41,056 nt of DNA from Candidatus Yaniella excrementigallinarum. GTDB lineage: Bacteria > Actinomycetota > Actinomycetes > Actinomycetales > Micrococcaceae. Under the pieces are notes generated by a model. The model did no database searches and was not told the DNA's origin. It worked only from the letters and a program-made list of their open reading frames with translations. The position numbers and the translations under genes are program-made. Shown here in pieces: positions 1-7,715 of this stretch. Each line of letters opens with the position of its first letter. The first letter of the stretch is position 1. The DNA lies in contig DXHA01000077.1 of NCBI GenBank assembly GCA_019113675.1, positions 1-41,056 of the forward strand, read 5' to 3'.

Positions 1-383
1 ACGCCGTTACGATCCGCTCGTTTCTGGTGGTATTGACCGTTAATTTCGATAGTCACTTTTGCATAGGCAATTGGCGGCGACACAAAATTCTGCCATCCGC
101 GCACTCCATCGCGTAATACCTTGTTCAGATATTCGGTCTTGCTCCACTCAGGATTCGACAGCATGACCCGACAAAAGACCCGGACCCAATGGGGCGAACC
201 GTATCCGATAGAGGACAAAATACGTGGTCTATCCCCTCGCCGATATGCTTTACGACGCCGACGTTGTTGGAAGCCATAGTAGGCCAGAGTAGCTAGCTGC
301 TCCGGTGGCGAGGCGACGCTGCCTGCAGCAGGCCTCTGCCGAGGCTTCACAGGGAAATGATTAGTTTTACGACGACGCGGCAT
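1..383 (-). CDS. App1-family phosphatase, N-terminal part (gene runs off the window)
   Basis: The minus-strand reading frame is open from an ATG at 381-383 to the left edge, giving 127 codons with no stop; the C-terminal part lies outside the window. After a basic, Arg-rich start (MPRRRKTN) the protein carries 'GYGSPHWVRVFCRVML' near residues 61-76 and 'RGWQNFVSPPIAYAKVTIEI' near 97-116. This is the N-terminal pattern of the actinobacterial App1/DUF2183 family, related to yeast phosphatidate phosphatase App1, in which a small beta domain precedes the HAD-like catalytic domain. The DxDxT catalytic motif would lie in the missing part, so catalysis cannot be judged. It is divergent from the inositol-monophosphatase-like gene at 458. 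Family assignment is by pattern only and fairly confident; the substrate is unknown. Confidence 0.7.
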   Translation of the reverse strand, partial: MPRRRKTNHFPVKPRQRPAAGSVASPPEQLATLAYYGFQQRRRRKAYRRGDRPRILSSIGYGSPHWVRVFCRVMLSNPEWSKTEYLNKVLRDGVRGWQNFVSPPIAYAKVTIEINGQYHQKRADRNG

Positions 384-445
384 AATTTTGCAGGGCTCAC
401 TCCTCAACTACGCATTCAGTCTAATACGTTTAGCTCCACCTGGTT

Positions 446-451
446 TAGGCT
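446..451 (+). promoter_or_regulatory. -10 box of a probable leaderless promoter (IMPase-like gene)
   Basis: TAGGCT lies exactly 6 nt before the ATG at 458, so transcription would begin at or next to the start codon. There is no usable Shine-Dalgarno: the only GGAG is 1 nt from the ATG. The same arrangement recurs at several other genes in the window. Confidence 0.6.
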
Positions 452-457
452 TGGAGC

Positions 458-1249
458 ATGGCCAATTTACGTACCCGTGCGCTGGCTGCCGCCCGTCCAC
501 CTGCCGCACAACTTGGACAGGCTTTTAGCACCGGCGCTGTAGTCTCGCAGACCAAATCGAACCGACATGATTTAGTGTCATCCTGGGATCGTCGCGTTGA
601 AGAGCAGCTGATGGCCAGCCTTGCTGACGAACAAGCGGTATTTTGGGGAGAAGAAACCGGTTACCACTCCCCCGCCGAGCCAGGGCAAGTGCAATGGATT
701 ATCGATCCCATCGATGGCACCAGTAACTTTGTCCAGGGGTATCCGATGTTTAGTATCTCTGTGGCCGCAGCAATTGATAATCAAATAGTGGCTGGTGTCG
801 TAGTGGATCCCATCACCGGTAACGAATTCTCCGCTGACGCCTCTGGGAGCTATCTCAATGACAAGCCCCTTACTACGCGTCCGGTGCCTGACGATACAAC
901 ACAGTACAATCTGGTGACCTCATTTCCTGCCGCCGAAATTTTGCAACGTGCCCCAGAATCTACTGCCCTCTTTGGTGAGCTTGTGACTCACTTTGCCACG
1001 GTAAGGCGTCTTGTCAGTGGTGCATTGGAACTGTGCTATGCAGCCTGTGGGATCGCTGACGTGGTGTTGGGTGTCGACACCAATCCCTGGGATGTGGCAG
1101 CAGGCAGTTACATCTTGCGTCAAGCCGGAGGAACGTATCTCACTGAGCTCGACGGACCAATTCATCTGGCACCCCACTACCTGGCGCTAGCACCGGGTCG
1201 CACCTCGCCATTAGCTACTAGGGTGTTCCAGCAGATCCAACAATTGTGA
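458..1249 (+). CDS. Inositol monophosphatase family protein
   Basis: This is a Mg-dependent sugar-phosphate phosphatase of the IMPase/FBPase/CysQ fold, 263 aa, the normal family length. Metal-site motifs are complete: GEE at residues 64-66, 'WIIDPIDGTSNF' at 80-91 (the DPIDGTxNF signature) and WDVAAG at 211-216. The N-terminal helix and the 'SNRHDLVSSWD' segment near 34-44 also match, so the ATG at 458 captures a full-length protein; the TAGGCT box 6 nt upstream supports it. The physiological substrate (inositol phosphate, histidinol phosphate, 3'-phosphoadenosine phosphate or another) cannot be told from sequence. It is divergent from the App1-type gene, and a pyridoxamine-oxidase-fold gene follows 54 nt downstream with its own promoter. 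No defects were seen. Confidence 0.9.
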   Translation: MANLRTRALAAARPPAAQLGQAFSTGAVVSQTKSNRHDLVSSWDRRVEEQLMASLADEQAVFWGEETGYHSPAEPGQVQWIIDPIDGTSNFVQGYPMFSISVAAAIDNQIVAGVVVDPITGNEFSADASGSYLNDKPLTTRPVPDDTTQYNLVTSFPAAEILQRAPESTALFGELVTHFATVRRLVSGALELCYAACGIADVVLGVDTNPWDVAAGSYILRQAGGTYLTELDGPIHLAPHYLALAPGRTSPLATRVFQQIQQL

Positions 1250-1290
1250 CCTACGGCTGTCTAACGGTAGCGACCTTATAGTGAAACCAG

Positions 1291-1296
1291 GACAAT
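1291..1296 (+). promoter_or_regulatory. -10 box of a probable leaderless promoter
   Basis: GACAAT sits 7 nt upstream of the ATG at 1304. It is the likely extended -10 element of a transcript starting at or within one base of that start codon. Confidence 0.45.
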
Positions 1297-1303
1297 AGAG
1301 ACT

Positions 1304-1819
1304 ATGAACGCCTACATGTTTGAACACCAAAAAGATCAACCGGTCCTGGAGTTGGATCGTCAACAGTCAGAACTGCTATTACGCAATACTCGCCACGGAC
1401 GGCTGGCCTTTATGTCAGAAGGTCAGGTGGAAATCTTCCCGGTAAACTACGCTTTTGATGGCCAAAGATTGTATTTCCGTACCGCTCCGGGAGCTAAGCT
1501 GTTAGCTGCAGAGTCACGTACTTTGGTAGCTTTTGAAACCGATGGCATTTTGCCCGATGAAGGGTGGTCAGTCGTGGTCCGCGGTGAGATCGCACCCGTT
1601 GCCGAAGAAGACGTCGATTACGTTCGCGGCCTCGGACTATCGCCCTGGGTACCCACGTATAAAGACTTCTTCGTCACACTAAGCATCGAAGAAATTAGCG
1701 GTCGGCACTTTATTTTCGCCCGTCAGCCAGAACGAGGGGACAAACAGTTTAGCTACGACCCGGAGCAACCAACCTCTGCCCCACCTGAAGCGCCAGACCC
1801 AAACCGGCTATCGCGTTAG
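1304..1819 (+). CDS. Pyridoxamine 5'-phosphate oxidase family (split-barrel flavin-binding) protein
   Basis: The 171-aa protein has a flavin-reductase-like split barrel at about residues 15-145. The run 'RHGRLAFMSEGQVEIFPVNY' near 30-49, then 'LYFRTAPGAKL' and a downstream 'WSVVVRGEIAPV' are the beta strands typical of actinobacterial PPOX-class proteins, which bind FMN or F420 or, in some members, haem. The last 25 residues are proline-rich and probably disordered. The family contains oxidoreductases and many members of unknown substrate, so no reaction is assigned. It is a single gene with its own -10-like box and no evident partner. Start choice: the ATG 7 nt after GACAAT. Confidence 0.82.
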   Translation: MNAYMFEHQKDQPVLELDRQQSELLLRNTRHGRLAFMSEGQVEIFPVNYAFDGQRLYFRTAPGAKLLAAESRTLVAFETDGILPDEGWSVVVRGEIAPVAEEDVDYVRGLGLSPWVPTYKDFFVTLSIEEISGRHFIFARQPERGDKQFSYDPEQPTSAPPEAPDPNRLSR

Positions 1820-1824
1820 AGCGA

Positions 1825-2062
1825 TCAAATAGCGATAATGACCGTGACGGCATTCAAACCTACCATAATCGTCATCCACCCCACCGCCCAGAAATCTGCG
1901 GCCACCCGCTCGTTGATAATACCAGTGGTTTGAATGGTATAACGGCGCCGCTGGGACAACTACATTAGTTCAGTGCCCACGATGGCCTTAATCACAGGAA
2001 TAAACAGCGCAACACCATCGGATGAATGCACAGTGTAATACACGGGTCTTGGACGAACGGGG
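1825..2062 (-). pseudogene. Possible remnant of a small membrane-protein gene
   Basis: The minus strand shows about 78 protein-like codons ending in TGA at 1825-1827, broken by an in-frame TAG at 1960-1962. The upstream half reads '...SSDGVALFIPVIKAIVG...' and the downstream half '...RRRYTIQTTG...FWAVGWMTIMVGLN...', consistent with hydrophobic segments separated by a basic loop. No start codon with a ribosome site is visible, and an in-frame stop bounds the upstream side near 2063. I do not recognise the family. It could instead be chance open sequence in a 290-nt gap; the membrane-like composition on both sides of the stop favours decay. Confidence 0.35.
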
Positions 2063-2110
2063 TAGGGTTAACTCCGACTACATAGACCCATCATTTTTCA
2101 AGGAACAGGG

Positions 2111-3241
2111 ATGGCTGGCTCTAACTACCCACACGAAGTGACTGTGGCTGACGGCCCCACAAAGTCACAAATTCGACGGTGGCGAAGGTACCTGGCCGAT
2201 GAAATTGCCGAAGGCCAAATATATCGTGATCTTGCCAAACGGAGTACGAAACCCGAAAAAGACATTTTGATCGGGTTAGCTGACGCTGAAGAACGTCACG
2301 CTAACCATTGGCGTAACCTACTTGGTGAACACGCCCAGAACTTACCGCGTCCGAGTTTACACCGCGCACTTTTACGCTTACTGGCCCGCACGTTTGGTTC
2401 AGTTTTCGTACTAGCACTTATGCAACGTGCGGAATCGCATACACCGTATAAGTCAGATGCCGAAGTGCCTCGCGAGATAGCCGCAGATGAGGCAATACAT
2501 GAAGAAGTCGTACGGGGGTTGGCTGCAAGAGGGCGCGAAACTATGGCCGGCAATTTTCGTGCTGCAGTTTTTGGCGCCAACGATGGACTGGTTTCAAATC
2601 TTGCGCTGGTGATGGGCATAGGGGCTACAGGAGTGGCACCTGCAGTAGTACTCTTCACTGGAATCGCCGGTCTATTGGCTGGCGCATTAAGCATGGGGGC
2701 CGGAGAATACGTGTCCGTACGCTCACAACGTGAACTGCTTGAAGCCTCACATCCCACACACGCAACGTTACGCGCCGCCAAATACCTCGATATCGAACAA
2801 AACGAACTAGAACTGGTGTATCGGGCACGAGGCATGTCACCAGAAGATGCAAGCCACCGCGCTTTAGAGCGTCTCGGGTATCTTCAGTGCGACTGTAACC
2901 CAAGCTTTTCTGCCAGACCAGATGGCTCCCAAGGCCCCGCAGAAGAACTCAAACAACAAGCCTCCGACACCGTCGGCAGTCCCTGGAAGGTTGCGTTCTC
3001 CTCATTCCTCTTTTTCTCATCCGGCGCGATCATCCCGGTAATACCATTCATCTGTGGCCTGACCGGGATTCCGGCATTAATTTGGGCACTAGCCTTAGTG
3101 TCTATTGCGCTATTTATGACCGGTGGAATCGTAGGCTTGCTCTCCGGCGCTTCTCCATTTAAGCGCGCCATGCGTCAGCTGGGCATCGGGTTGGGCGCAG
3201 CCGCCGTAACTTACGGACTGGGATTACTTTTTAACATCTAA
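2111..3241 (+). CDS. Ferritin-like domain / VIT1 (CCC1) family iron or manganese transporter
   Basis: This 376-aa fusion has a rubrerythrin-like diiron domain at about residues 20-140 followed by a VIT1/CCC1 membrane domain at 148-376. Candidate metal ligands are E31, the E60-E61-x-H63 cluster, E108 and the 'DEAIHEE' segment at 126-132. The VIT1 part opens with the family signature 'FGANDGLVSNLALVMG' (154-169) and has about five hydrophobic helices, the last three after residue 290. This architecture matches MbfA-type membrane ferritins, which export iron and protect against peroxide; Fe(II) or Mn(II) export from the cytoplasm is the likely role. The ATG follows AAGGAACAGGG. Monocistronic. 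IdeR (16.9-17.6 kb) is an obvious candidate regulator, but I could not find a clear DtxR box at this promoter. Confidence 0.9.
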   Translation: MAGSNYPHEVTVADGPTKSQIRRWRRYLADEIAEGQIYRDLAKRSTKPEKDILIGLADAEERHANHWRNLLGEHAQNLPRPSLHRALLRLLARTFGSVFVLALMQRAESHTPYKSDAEVPREIAADEAIHEEVVRGLAARGRETMAGNFRAAVFGANDGLVSNLALVMGIGATGVAPAVVLFTGIAGLLAGALSMGAGEYVSVRSQRELLEASHPTHATLRAAKYLDIEQNELELVYRARGMSPEDASHRALERLGYLQCDCNPSFSARPDGSQGPAEELKQQASDTVGSPWKVAFSSFLFFSSGAIIPVIPFICGLTGIPALIWALALVSIALFMTGGIVGLLSGASPFKRAMRQLGIGLGAAAVTYGLGLLFNI

Positions 3242-3267
3242 CCGCACCTGTCACCACCTTTGGTTCT

Positions 3268-3273
3268 TACAAT
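3268..3273 (+). promoter_or_regulatory. -10 box of a probable leaderless promoter (AEC transporter)
   Basis: TACAAT lies exactly 6 nt before the ATG at 3280, and no Shine-Dalgarno is present between them. Leaderless transcription is the simplest reading. Confidence 0.6.
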
Positions 3274-3279
3274 AGACAC

Positions 3280-4242
3280 ATGCTTGAAGCCTTAACCGTC
3301 TTAGCCCCAATGTTCGTGATCTTCGCGATCGGTTTCATTGGAGGATATTCAAGCAAATTTCAACAGGGTGCTAAGGGTCTGAACGATTTTGTTTTTTCCA
3401 TTGCGCTTCCGTGTTTTATCTACATCTCGATAGCTACCACTGATCTTCCAGGTTCATTTCCATGGCAGGTGTGGATTGTTGCACTGTTATTCCCCGGGAT
3501 CTTTGCTGTAGCGGTCTATTACGTCACGCGCTGGCTATCGACCACACACCGCAGGCTGGCAGCACCGCTCTCGCTAAGCGCATCCTACGGCAATGTTGGA
3601 TATTTCGGGATTCCAATGACTATTGCTCTATTGGGTACCCAGGCTGCCGTTCCGGCAGCTATCATCCATCTATTACATAACCTTGTATTTCTGGTAGGTT
3701 ATCCGGTGCTCTGTGGCGATACTGCTAATTCAGCCCAAGTCGCACGAGGCAGTGCAGTTCAACGGATCGGGCAAGAAATTCTATCGCGGGCCATCTTGAA
3801 CCCCGTCACCATCTCCACGATATTGGGGATAGTAGTCGTTGGTTTCAACATTCCCGTGCCCGAACTCGTTACCGATAGTCTTGAGCTTCTTGCTGCCACC
3901 GCGATTCCACTGGCTCTATTTTCGGTAGGTATCGCAATGCATCCGGCATTGGCCAGCATACGCTCTGGCGGTTTGTCGCTTGGCATGGTGTTATCTGGTA
4001 TCGGGCTTAAGAATATTATTTTCCCGCTGGCAAGCTTCGTATTAGCTTGGGTGTTGCCTCACGGGATGGGGGCAGATTGGTTTAACACGTTGATTCTCAT
4101 GGCGGCTATGCCAATGTCTACCTCAGGTTATATTTTATCGGCACGCTACGACGAATCCGGCGACTTAGCTGCCGGGGTGCTAGCAGGAACGACTATTCTA
4201 TCGATTCTGACGGTTCCGGTACTTGCTGCTGTGCTGCTCTAG
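3280..4242 (+). CDS. AEC (auxin efflux carrier) family transporter
   Basis: The 320-aa polytopic membrane protein has roughly ten hydrophobic segments in two halves. The N-terminal 'LAPMFVIFAIGFIGGY', the 'PLSLSASYGNVGYFGIPMT' run (N-x-G-Y-x-G-x-P, crossover of the first repeat) and the second-half 'AATAIPLALFSVG' are classic AEC/BASS-like signatures. Bacterial AEC proteins carry small carboxylates such as malate, malonate or auxin-like acids; the substrate here is undetermined. It converges with the LysR gene at 4255, with only 12 nt between the stops and no visible terminator. Start: the ATG 6 nt after TACAAT. Confidence 0.87.
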   Translation: MLEALTVLAPMFVIFAIGFIGGYSSKFQQGAKGLNDFVFSIALPCFIYISIATTDLPGSFPWQVWIVALLFPGIFAVAVYYVTRWLSTTHRRLAAPLSLSASYGNVGYFGIPMTIALLGTQAAVPAAIIHLLHNLVFLVGYPVLCGDTANSAQVARGSAVQRIGQEILSRAILNPVTISTILGIVVVGFNIPVPELVTDSLELLAATAIPLALFSVGIAMHPALASIRSGGLSLGMVLSGIGLKNIIFPLASFVLAWVLPHGMGADWFNTLILMAAMPMSTSGYILSARYDESGDLAAGVLAGTTILSILTVPVLAAVLL

Positions 4243-4254
4243 TTGCAAATTCCG

Positions 4255-5175
4255 CTACATGATTACCGGCCTGTGAGCCGGTGATATGGTAGCAGAGGTT
4301 TCAGCATAATCTTTCAGTGCTTGATATACAGTTGCAACCGCAGGGTTGCGCAGGGACTCTTGTCGCACAACAGCCCAAAACGTTGCGGGATGAGCAAACT
4401 CTTCCGCCAAGACCGGCACAATCCCCGGGTGTCCACCAGCCATAAAATCAGGGAGCAACCCTATTCCAGCACCTGCCAGTGTTGCCGTGAGGTGAGCATA
4501 CACATTCGTTGAGGATAGTCCTGGCCGCATAGGCGGCAACATTGTCAGCGCATCATCAAGGTCTTGGACCAGCAATATAGCTTCGACATAATAATTTAGC
4601 CGATGTGTCTGTAAGTCTTGCAGCCTGGCTGGGGTGCCATTGTCTGCCAAGTACGCTTCGGTAGCATAGAGCTTGAGCTCATATTCGAATAACGGCTGTT
4701 CCCATGCCCGCGGTACCTCGGGTTTACCGACTACGATTTCTAAATCTAGTCCTGAACGGTTCTGTCTGGCACGTTGCGTCGAAGTAAATAATTCAATTTC
4801 TAATGCCGGATGCGCCCGTTGGACCCTAGCTAAAACTGGAGTAGCGATGTGTCCGGTAAATGCCTCTGGTGCACCTATGCGAACAGTTCCGGTAACTGCC
4901 GCCTCAGCATCATCTGCGATAAGTTTCGTCAGGGACTGCTCAATCTCTTCTGCGATTTCAAATATCTGACGGCCTTCGGAAGTGATTTCCCATCCCGACT
5001 GCGAGCGCAACAGCAGGCGCTGACCGGTGACCTTTTCCAAAGAATTAATCCGACGTGAAACCGTAGCATGATTTATTCCTAGGGAGTTGGCAGCCGCGGT
5101 AAATCGTCCCAAACGAGCAACCGTTAGAAAGGTCATCAGTGACGGCAAATTCGTATGTAGTTCTTCCCAGTCCAT
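4255..5175 (-). CDS. LysR-family transcriptional regulator
   Basis: The 306-aa protein has an N-terminal winged HTH at about residues 10-70 ('FTAAANSLGINHATVSRRINSLE', in which A27-A29 and the TVSRRI recognition helix follow the LysR pattern) and a two-lobed periplasmic-binding-like effector domain from about 90 to 300. It converges with the AEC transporter, and the alcohol dehydrogenase lies upstream on the same strand with 64 nt between them. LysR regulators often control a neighbouring gene, so either the dehydrogenase or the transporter is a candidate target; the effector is unknown. Start: ATG at 5173-5175, 7 nt after a TACACT -10 box (minus strand, 5183-5188), again suggesting a leaderless message. 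Confidence 0.9.
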   Translation of the reverse strand: MDWEELHTNLPSLMTFLTVARLGRFTAAANSLGINHATVSRRINSLEKVTGQRLLLRSQSGWEITSEGRQIFEIAEEIEQSLTKLIADDAEAAVTGTVRIGAPEAFTGHIATPVLARVQRAHPALEIELFTSTQRARQNRSGLDLEIVVGKPEVPRAWEQPLFEYELKLYATEAYLADNGTPARLQDLQTHRLNYYVEAILLVQDLDDALTMLPPMRPGLSSTNVYAHLTATLAGAGIGLLPDFMAGGHPGIVPVLAEEFAHPATFWAVVRQESLRNPAVATVYQALKDYAETSATISPAHRPVIM

Positions 5176-5182
5176 GCTTGAA

Positions 5183-5188
5183 AGTGTA
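5183..5188 (-). promoter_or_regulatory. -10 box of a probable leaderless promoter (LysR gene)
   Basis: On the minus strand TACACT stands 7 nt before the LysR start codon at 5175, with no Shine-Dalgarno in between. Confidence 0.5.
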
Positions 5189-5239
5189 CTTGACCATCAT
5201 CAAATCAGGCCGGGTTGCTGTAAAACTACTGAGGACAAA

Positions 5240-6358
5240 TTATGTCAATTCTGCATTAATGGTGATAACCCCACGGCCCCGGATTTTTCGTGCGTCCAAG
5301 GATTTATAGGCCGCATCTGTCTGATCGAAACTGAACCGATCGGTAATTAGCTTATCTAAACTGACCTTACCTTCGGCTGCCAGCTCGATTACCGCTGGCA
5401 TGGCAGATGAAACCGTAGCCCCATAGGAACCAACCACTTCGATTTTACGCCGGACCATGTGAGCAATCGGAATATCCAGGTTATGCCCCGGTGGGGCAAT
5501 GCCGGCCAAGACTACTCTGCCACCGTCATCTACCAGGGAAACTGCCTGCTGAACCGTCGACTGGGTGCCAAGGGCCTCAAATACCTTATCGACGCCGTGG
5601 CCCAGTTCTTTGGTGATCACTTCTAAGGGGTCCTGCTGGTTACTGTTGATGACATCGGTGGCACCAAGTTCCTTGGCTAGCTGCAACTTATCATCGGCCA
5701 GATCAATGACAAAGATCCGTGAAGCACCCGCAGCAGCAGCCAGATGAGTAATCGATAAACCTATGCCGCCTGCTGCTACCACTGCTACAGTCTCACCCTC
5801 GGCAACTTGGCCCGTTTCAAATACGGCCCCATAGCTGGTAAAAATACTGCACCCTAATATAGCAGCGTCCTGCAAATTTACGTCCTGGGGAAGCTTGAAA
5901 ATAGCCGATGCGGGAACGACAGCACGCGTGGAGTGACCGGCCATGGAGTACATGGCTACATCGGTACCGTTTTGTTGGTGGAGCCGCGTGGTACCGTCCA
6001 ATAGGAGCCCCTGGAGACGATTGTTTTGGAAAAATACTTCACAAATCGCCTCCAGGCCTACCTTGCAGTGTCGGCATGATCCACACGGCATGATGAAAGC
6101 AGCAGCCACCCGGTCCCCCACTTGTACGTGGTCGACCTCTGCGCCCACATCCGCCACTACACCAGCCACCTCGTGACCGAGCACCGCTGGACGAGGAAAC
6201 TCTACTTCTTGTTTTATAACGTGCAGATCAGTATGACAGACCCCGCAGGCTGCAACATCGATGAGTACTTCTGCAGACTGTGGTGGGTCAAGTTCGAGCG
6301 ATTCAGGTGCGATATCTGGGCTTGTAGACCCCAGTACTTGTGAGTGAACATAGCCCAT
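5240..6358 (-). CDS. Zinc-dependent alcohol dehydrogenase (MDR superfamily)
   Basis: This medium-chain NAD(P)-dependent alcohol/aldehyde dehydrogenase is 372 aa from the start chosen here. Catalytic-zinc ligands are Cys41 ('CGVCHTD') and His62-Glu63 ('GHE'). The structural-zinc lobe has four cysteines, Cys92, 95, 98 and 106. The Rossmann domain carries 'AAGGIGLS' followed by an acidic 'VIDLADD', which favours NAD over NADP. Zinc lobe and length fit the class III/NDMA-type and aryl-alcohol groups; I cannot decide the substrate. Start choice: an upstream in-frame ATG at 6382 exists, but the ATG at 6358 follows AGGAAGGTGGAG at good distance. It sits upstream of the LysR gene on the same strand, so joint regulation is possible. 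Confidence 0.92.
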   Translation of the reverse strand: MGYVHSQVLGSTSPDIAPESLELDPPQSAEVLIDVAACGVCHTDLHVIKQEVEFPRPAVLGHEVAGVVADVGAEVDHVQVGDRVAAAFIMPCGSCRHCKVGLEAICEVFFQNNRLQGLLLDGTTRLHQQNGTDVAMYSMAGHSTRAVVPASAIFKLPQDVNLQDAAILGCSIFTSYGAVFETGQVAEGETVAVVAAGGIGLSITHLAAAAGASRIFVIDLADDKLQLAKELGATDVINSNQQDPLEVITKELGHGVDKVFEALGTQSTVQQAVSLVDDGGRVVLAGIAPPGHNLDIPIAHMVRRKIEVVGSYGATVSSAMPAVIELAAEGKVSLDKLITDRFSFDQTDAAYKSLDARKIRGRGVITINAELT

Positions 6359-6630
6359 GAACTCCACCTTCCTACCGGCCATATCGTGTTATCTACGATT
6401 GTGCTCTGCAACACATAGTCATAGCAAGCGTCACTAAGCGTTGACCTGCGCTAGCTGGCACGAATAGCCATTATTTCGCGTCACTTCAACGATGTTCGAC
6501 TTACGCACACCCGGTGTGTGTTACCGGTTCAGCCTGGGTGAGTTAGGTTCAAATTTCACTCAACGGTGCCGTAATTACGCTATTTTTGGTCTGCCGGCTC
6601 TCCCGCCTGAGTCAAATAAGGATGTAATTT

Positions 6631-6699
6631 ATGAGTACCTTGGTTATCCCCACGCTTGTAACCGCAGCCTTGATCGGCGGGATCTTATTCGTGGGATGA
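6631..6699 (+). CDS. Possible 22-aa hydrophobic membrane peptide
   Basis: This short ORF in the 398-nt gap between the dehydrogenase and sucD starts with ATG and ends with TGA at 6697-6699. It has AAGGA at the right distance (AATAAGGATGTAATTT then ATG). The product (starts MSTLVIPTLV, ends GGILFVG) is a single uncharged hydrophobic stretch about the length of one transmembrane helix. A strong hairpin terminator follows 27 nt later. I do not recognise it. It could be a membrane-integrated small protein (a transporter subunit or toxin-like peptide), or chance. The upstream 6383-6630 contains no other supportable gene and would have to hold its promoter. Confidence 0.45.
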   Translation: MSTLVIPTLVTAALIGGILFVG

Positions 6700-6725
6700 C
6701 CCCGTGGCGTTGAGCCATTAAACAC

Positions 6726-6760
6726 AACGGAGGCCCAAGCATTTGCTTGAGCCTCCGTTT
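6726..6760. terminator. Bidirectional intrinsic terminator between the 22-aa ORF and sucD
   Basis: Stem AACGGAGGC pairs with GCCTCCGTT, and an inner AAGC pairs with GCTT around ATTT. T-rich sequence follows on the plus strand and A-rich sequence flanks the other side, so it can end both sucCD transcripts (minus) and the short plus-strand ORF. Confidence 0.8.
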
Positions 6761-6780
6761 AATCTAATCACACCAGTAGT

Positions 6781-7698
6781 TCAGAGATTTTCAACGATCT
6801 TACGCATCTTGTCAGCGGCTTCAGTTGGGGTCTGGCCAACCTCAACGCCAGCTGCTTCTAGCGCAGCGCGCTTAGCAGTAGCGGTACCGGAAGAACCAGA
6901 CACAATCGCACCAGCGTGACCCATGGTCTTGCCCTCTGGTGCAGTGAATCCAGCAATGTAACCAACTACCGGTTTGGTAACTTTTTCTTTGATGTATTCA
7001 GCGGCGCGCTCTTCAGCATCGCCACCAATTTCACCAATCATAATGATCGCTTTGGTCTCGGGATCATTTTCAAAAGCTTCTAGCGCATCAATGTGGGTAG
7101 TCCCAATGACGGGGTCACCGCCAATACCAATGGCCGTAGAGATACCAATACCGGATAGTTCATACATCATCTGATAGGTCAGGGTACCTGACTTAGACAC
7201 CAGACCGATTGGGCCGGTGCCGGTAATAGATGCTGGGGTAATACCGGCCAGTGAAACTTCAGGGGTAATAATACCCGGGCAGTTTGGCCCGATGATGCGG
7301 GTCTTTGGTTTGCCGTCGGCACCAGTCTTTGCTTGCGAAGCTGCGAAGAACTCGGCGGTATCTTGAACTGGGATACCTTCGGTGATGACTACTAGCAGTT
7401 CAATTTCTGCTTCAATAGCTTCCATTGCAGCGTCTTTAGCGAACTTGGGAGGCACGAACATGACAGAAACGTTTGCGCCAGTCTCTTGCATAGCTTCAGC
7501 TACAGTGCCGTAAACGTTGAGCGACACATCGTTGCCATTGGCATCAACGTGCTCAACGGTTTCACCGGCACGACGTGCATTAACGCCACCGACGATGTTG
7601 GCACCGGCTTTGAGCATTAAAGCGGTGTGCTTGGTCCCTTCGCCACCGGTAATACCCTGGACGATGACCTTTGAATCTTTATTGAGGAAGATCGACAT
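6781..7698 (-). CDS. sucD: Succinate-CoA ligase (ADP/GDP-forming), alpha subunit
   Basis: SucD binds CoA and carries the phosphohistidine that relays phosphate during succinyl-CoA + Pi + NDP = succinate + CoA + NTP in the TCA cycle; it pairs with SucC. At 305 aa it is full length. The N-terminal '[15 protein letters not shown]' is the CoA-binding Rossmann start, 'GPNCPGII' lies mid-protein, and 'GHAGAIVSG' contains the active-site histidine. ATG at 7698 is preceded by AAGGACGGG. It lies 17 nt downstream of sucC on the same strand, so the two form an operon ending at the terminator at 6726-6760. Confidence 0.97.
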   Translation of the reverse strand: MSIFLNKDSKVIVQGITGGEGTKHTALMLKAGANIVGGVNARRAGETVEHVDANGNDVSLNVYGTVAEAMQETGANVSVMFVPPKFAKDAAMEAIEAEIELLVVITEGIPVQDTAEFFAASQAKTGADGKPKTRIIGPNCPGIITPEVSLAGITPASITGTGPIGLVSKSGTLTYQMMYELSGIGISTAIGIGGDPVIGTTHIDALEAFENDPETKAIIMIGEIGGDAEERAAEYIKEKVTKPVVGYIAGFTAPEGKTMGHAGAIVSGSSGTATAKRAALEAAGVEVGQTPTEAADKMRKIVENL

Positions 7699-7715
7699 TC
7701 TTGTGTATCCCGTCC

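Noticed and set aside
2296-2835. Minus-strand 179-codon frame opposite the VIT1-type gene
   Set aside because: It lies wholly inside a gene with clear family motifs on the other strand and has a Ser/Ala/Arg-rich, motif-free product.
6492-6713. 73-codon plus-strand frame overlapping the 22-aa ORF
   Set aside because: Its start lacks a ribosome site and its product is not protein-like; the 22-codon frame inside it has the Shine-Dalgarno and hydrophobic coherence.
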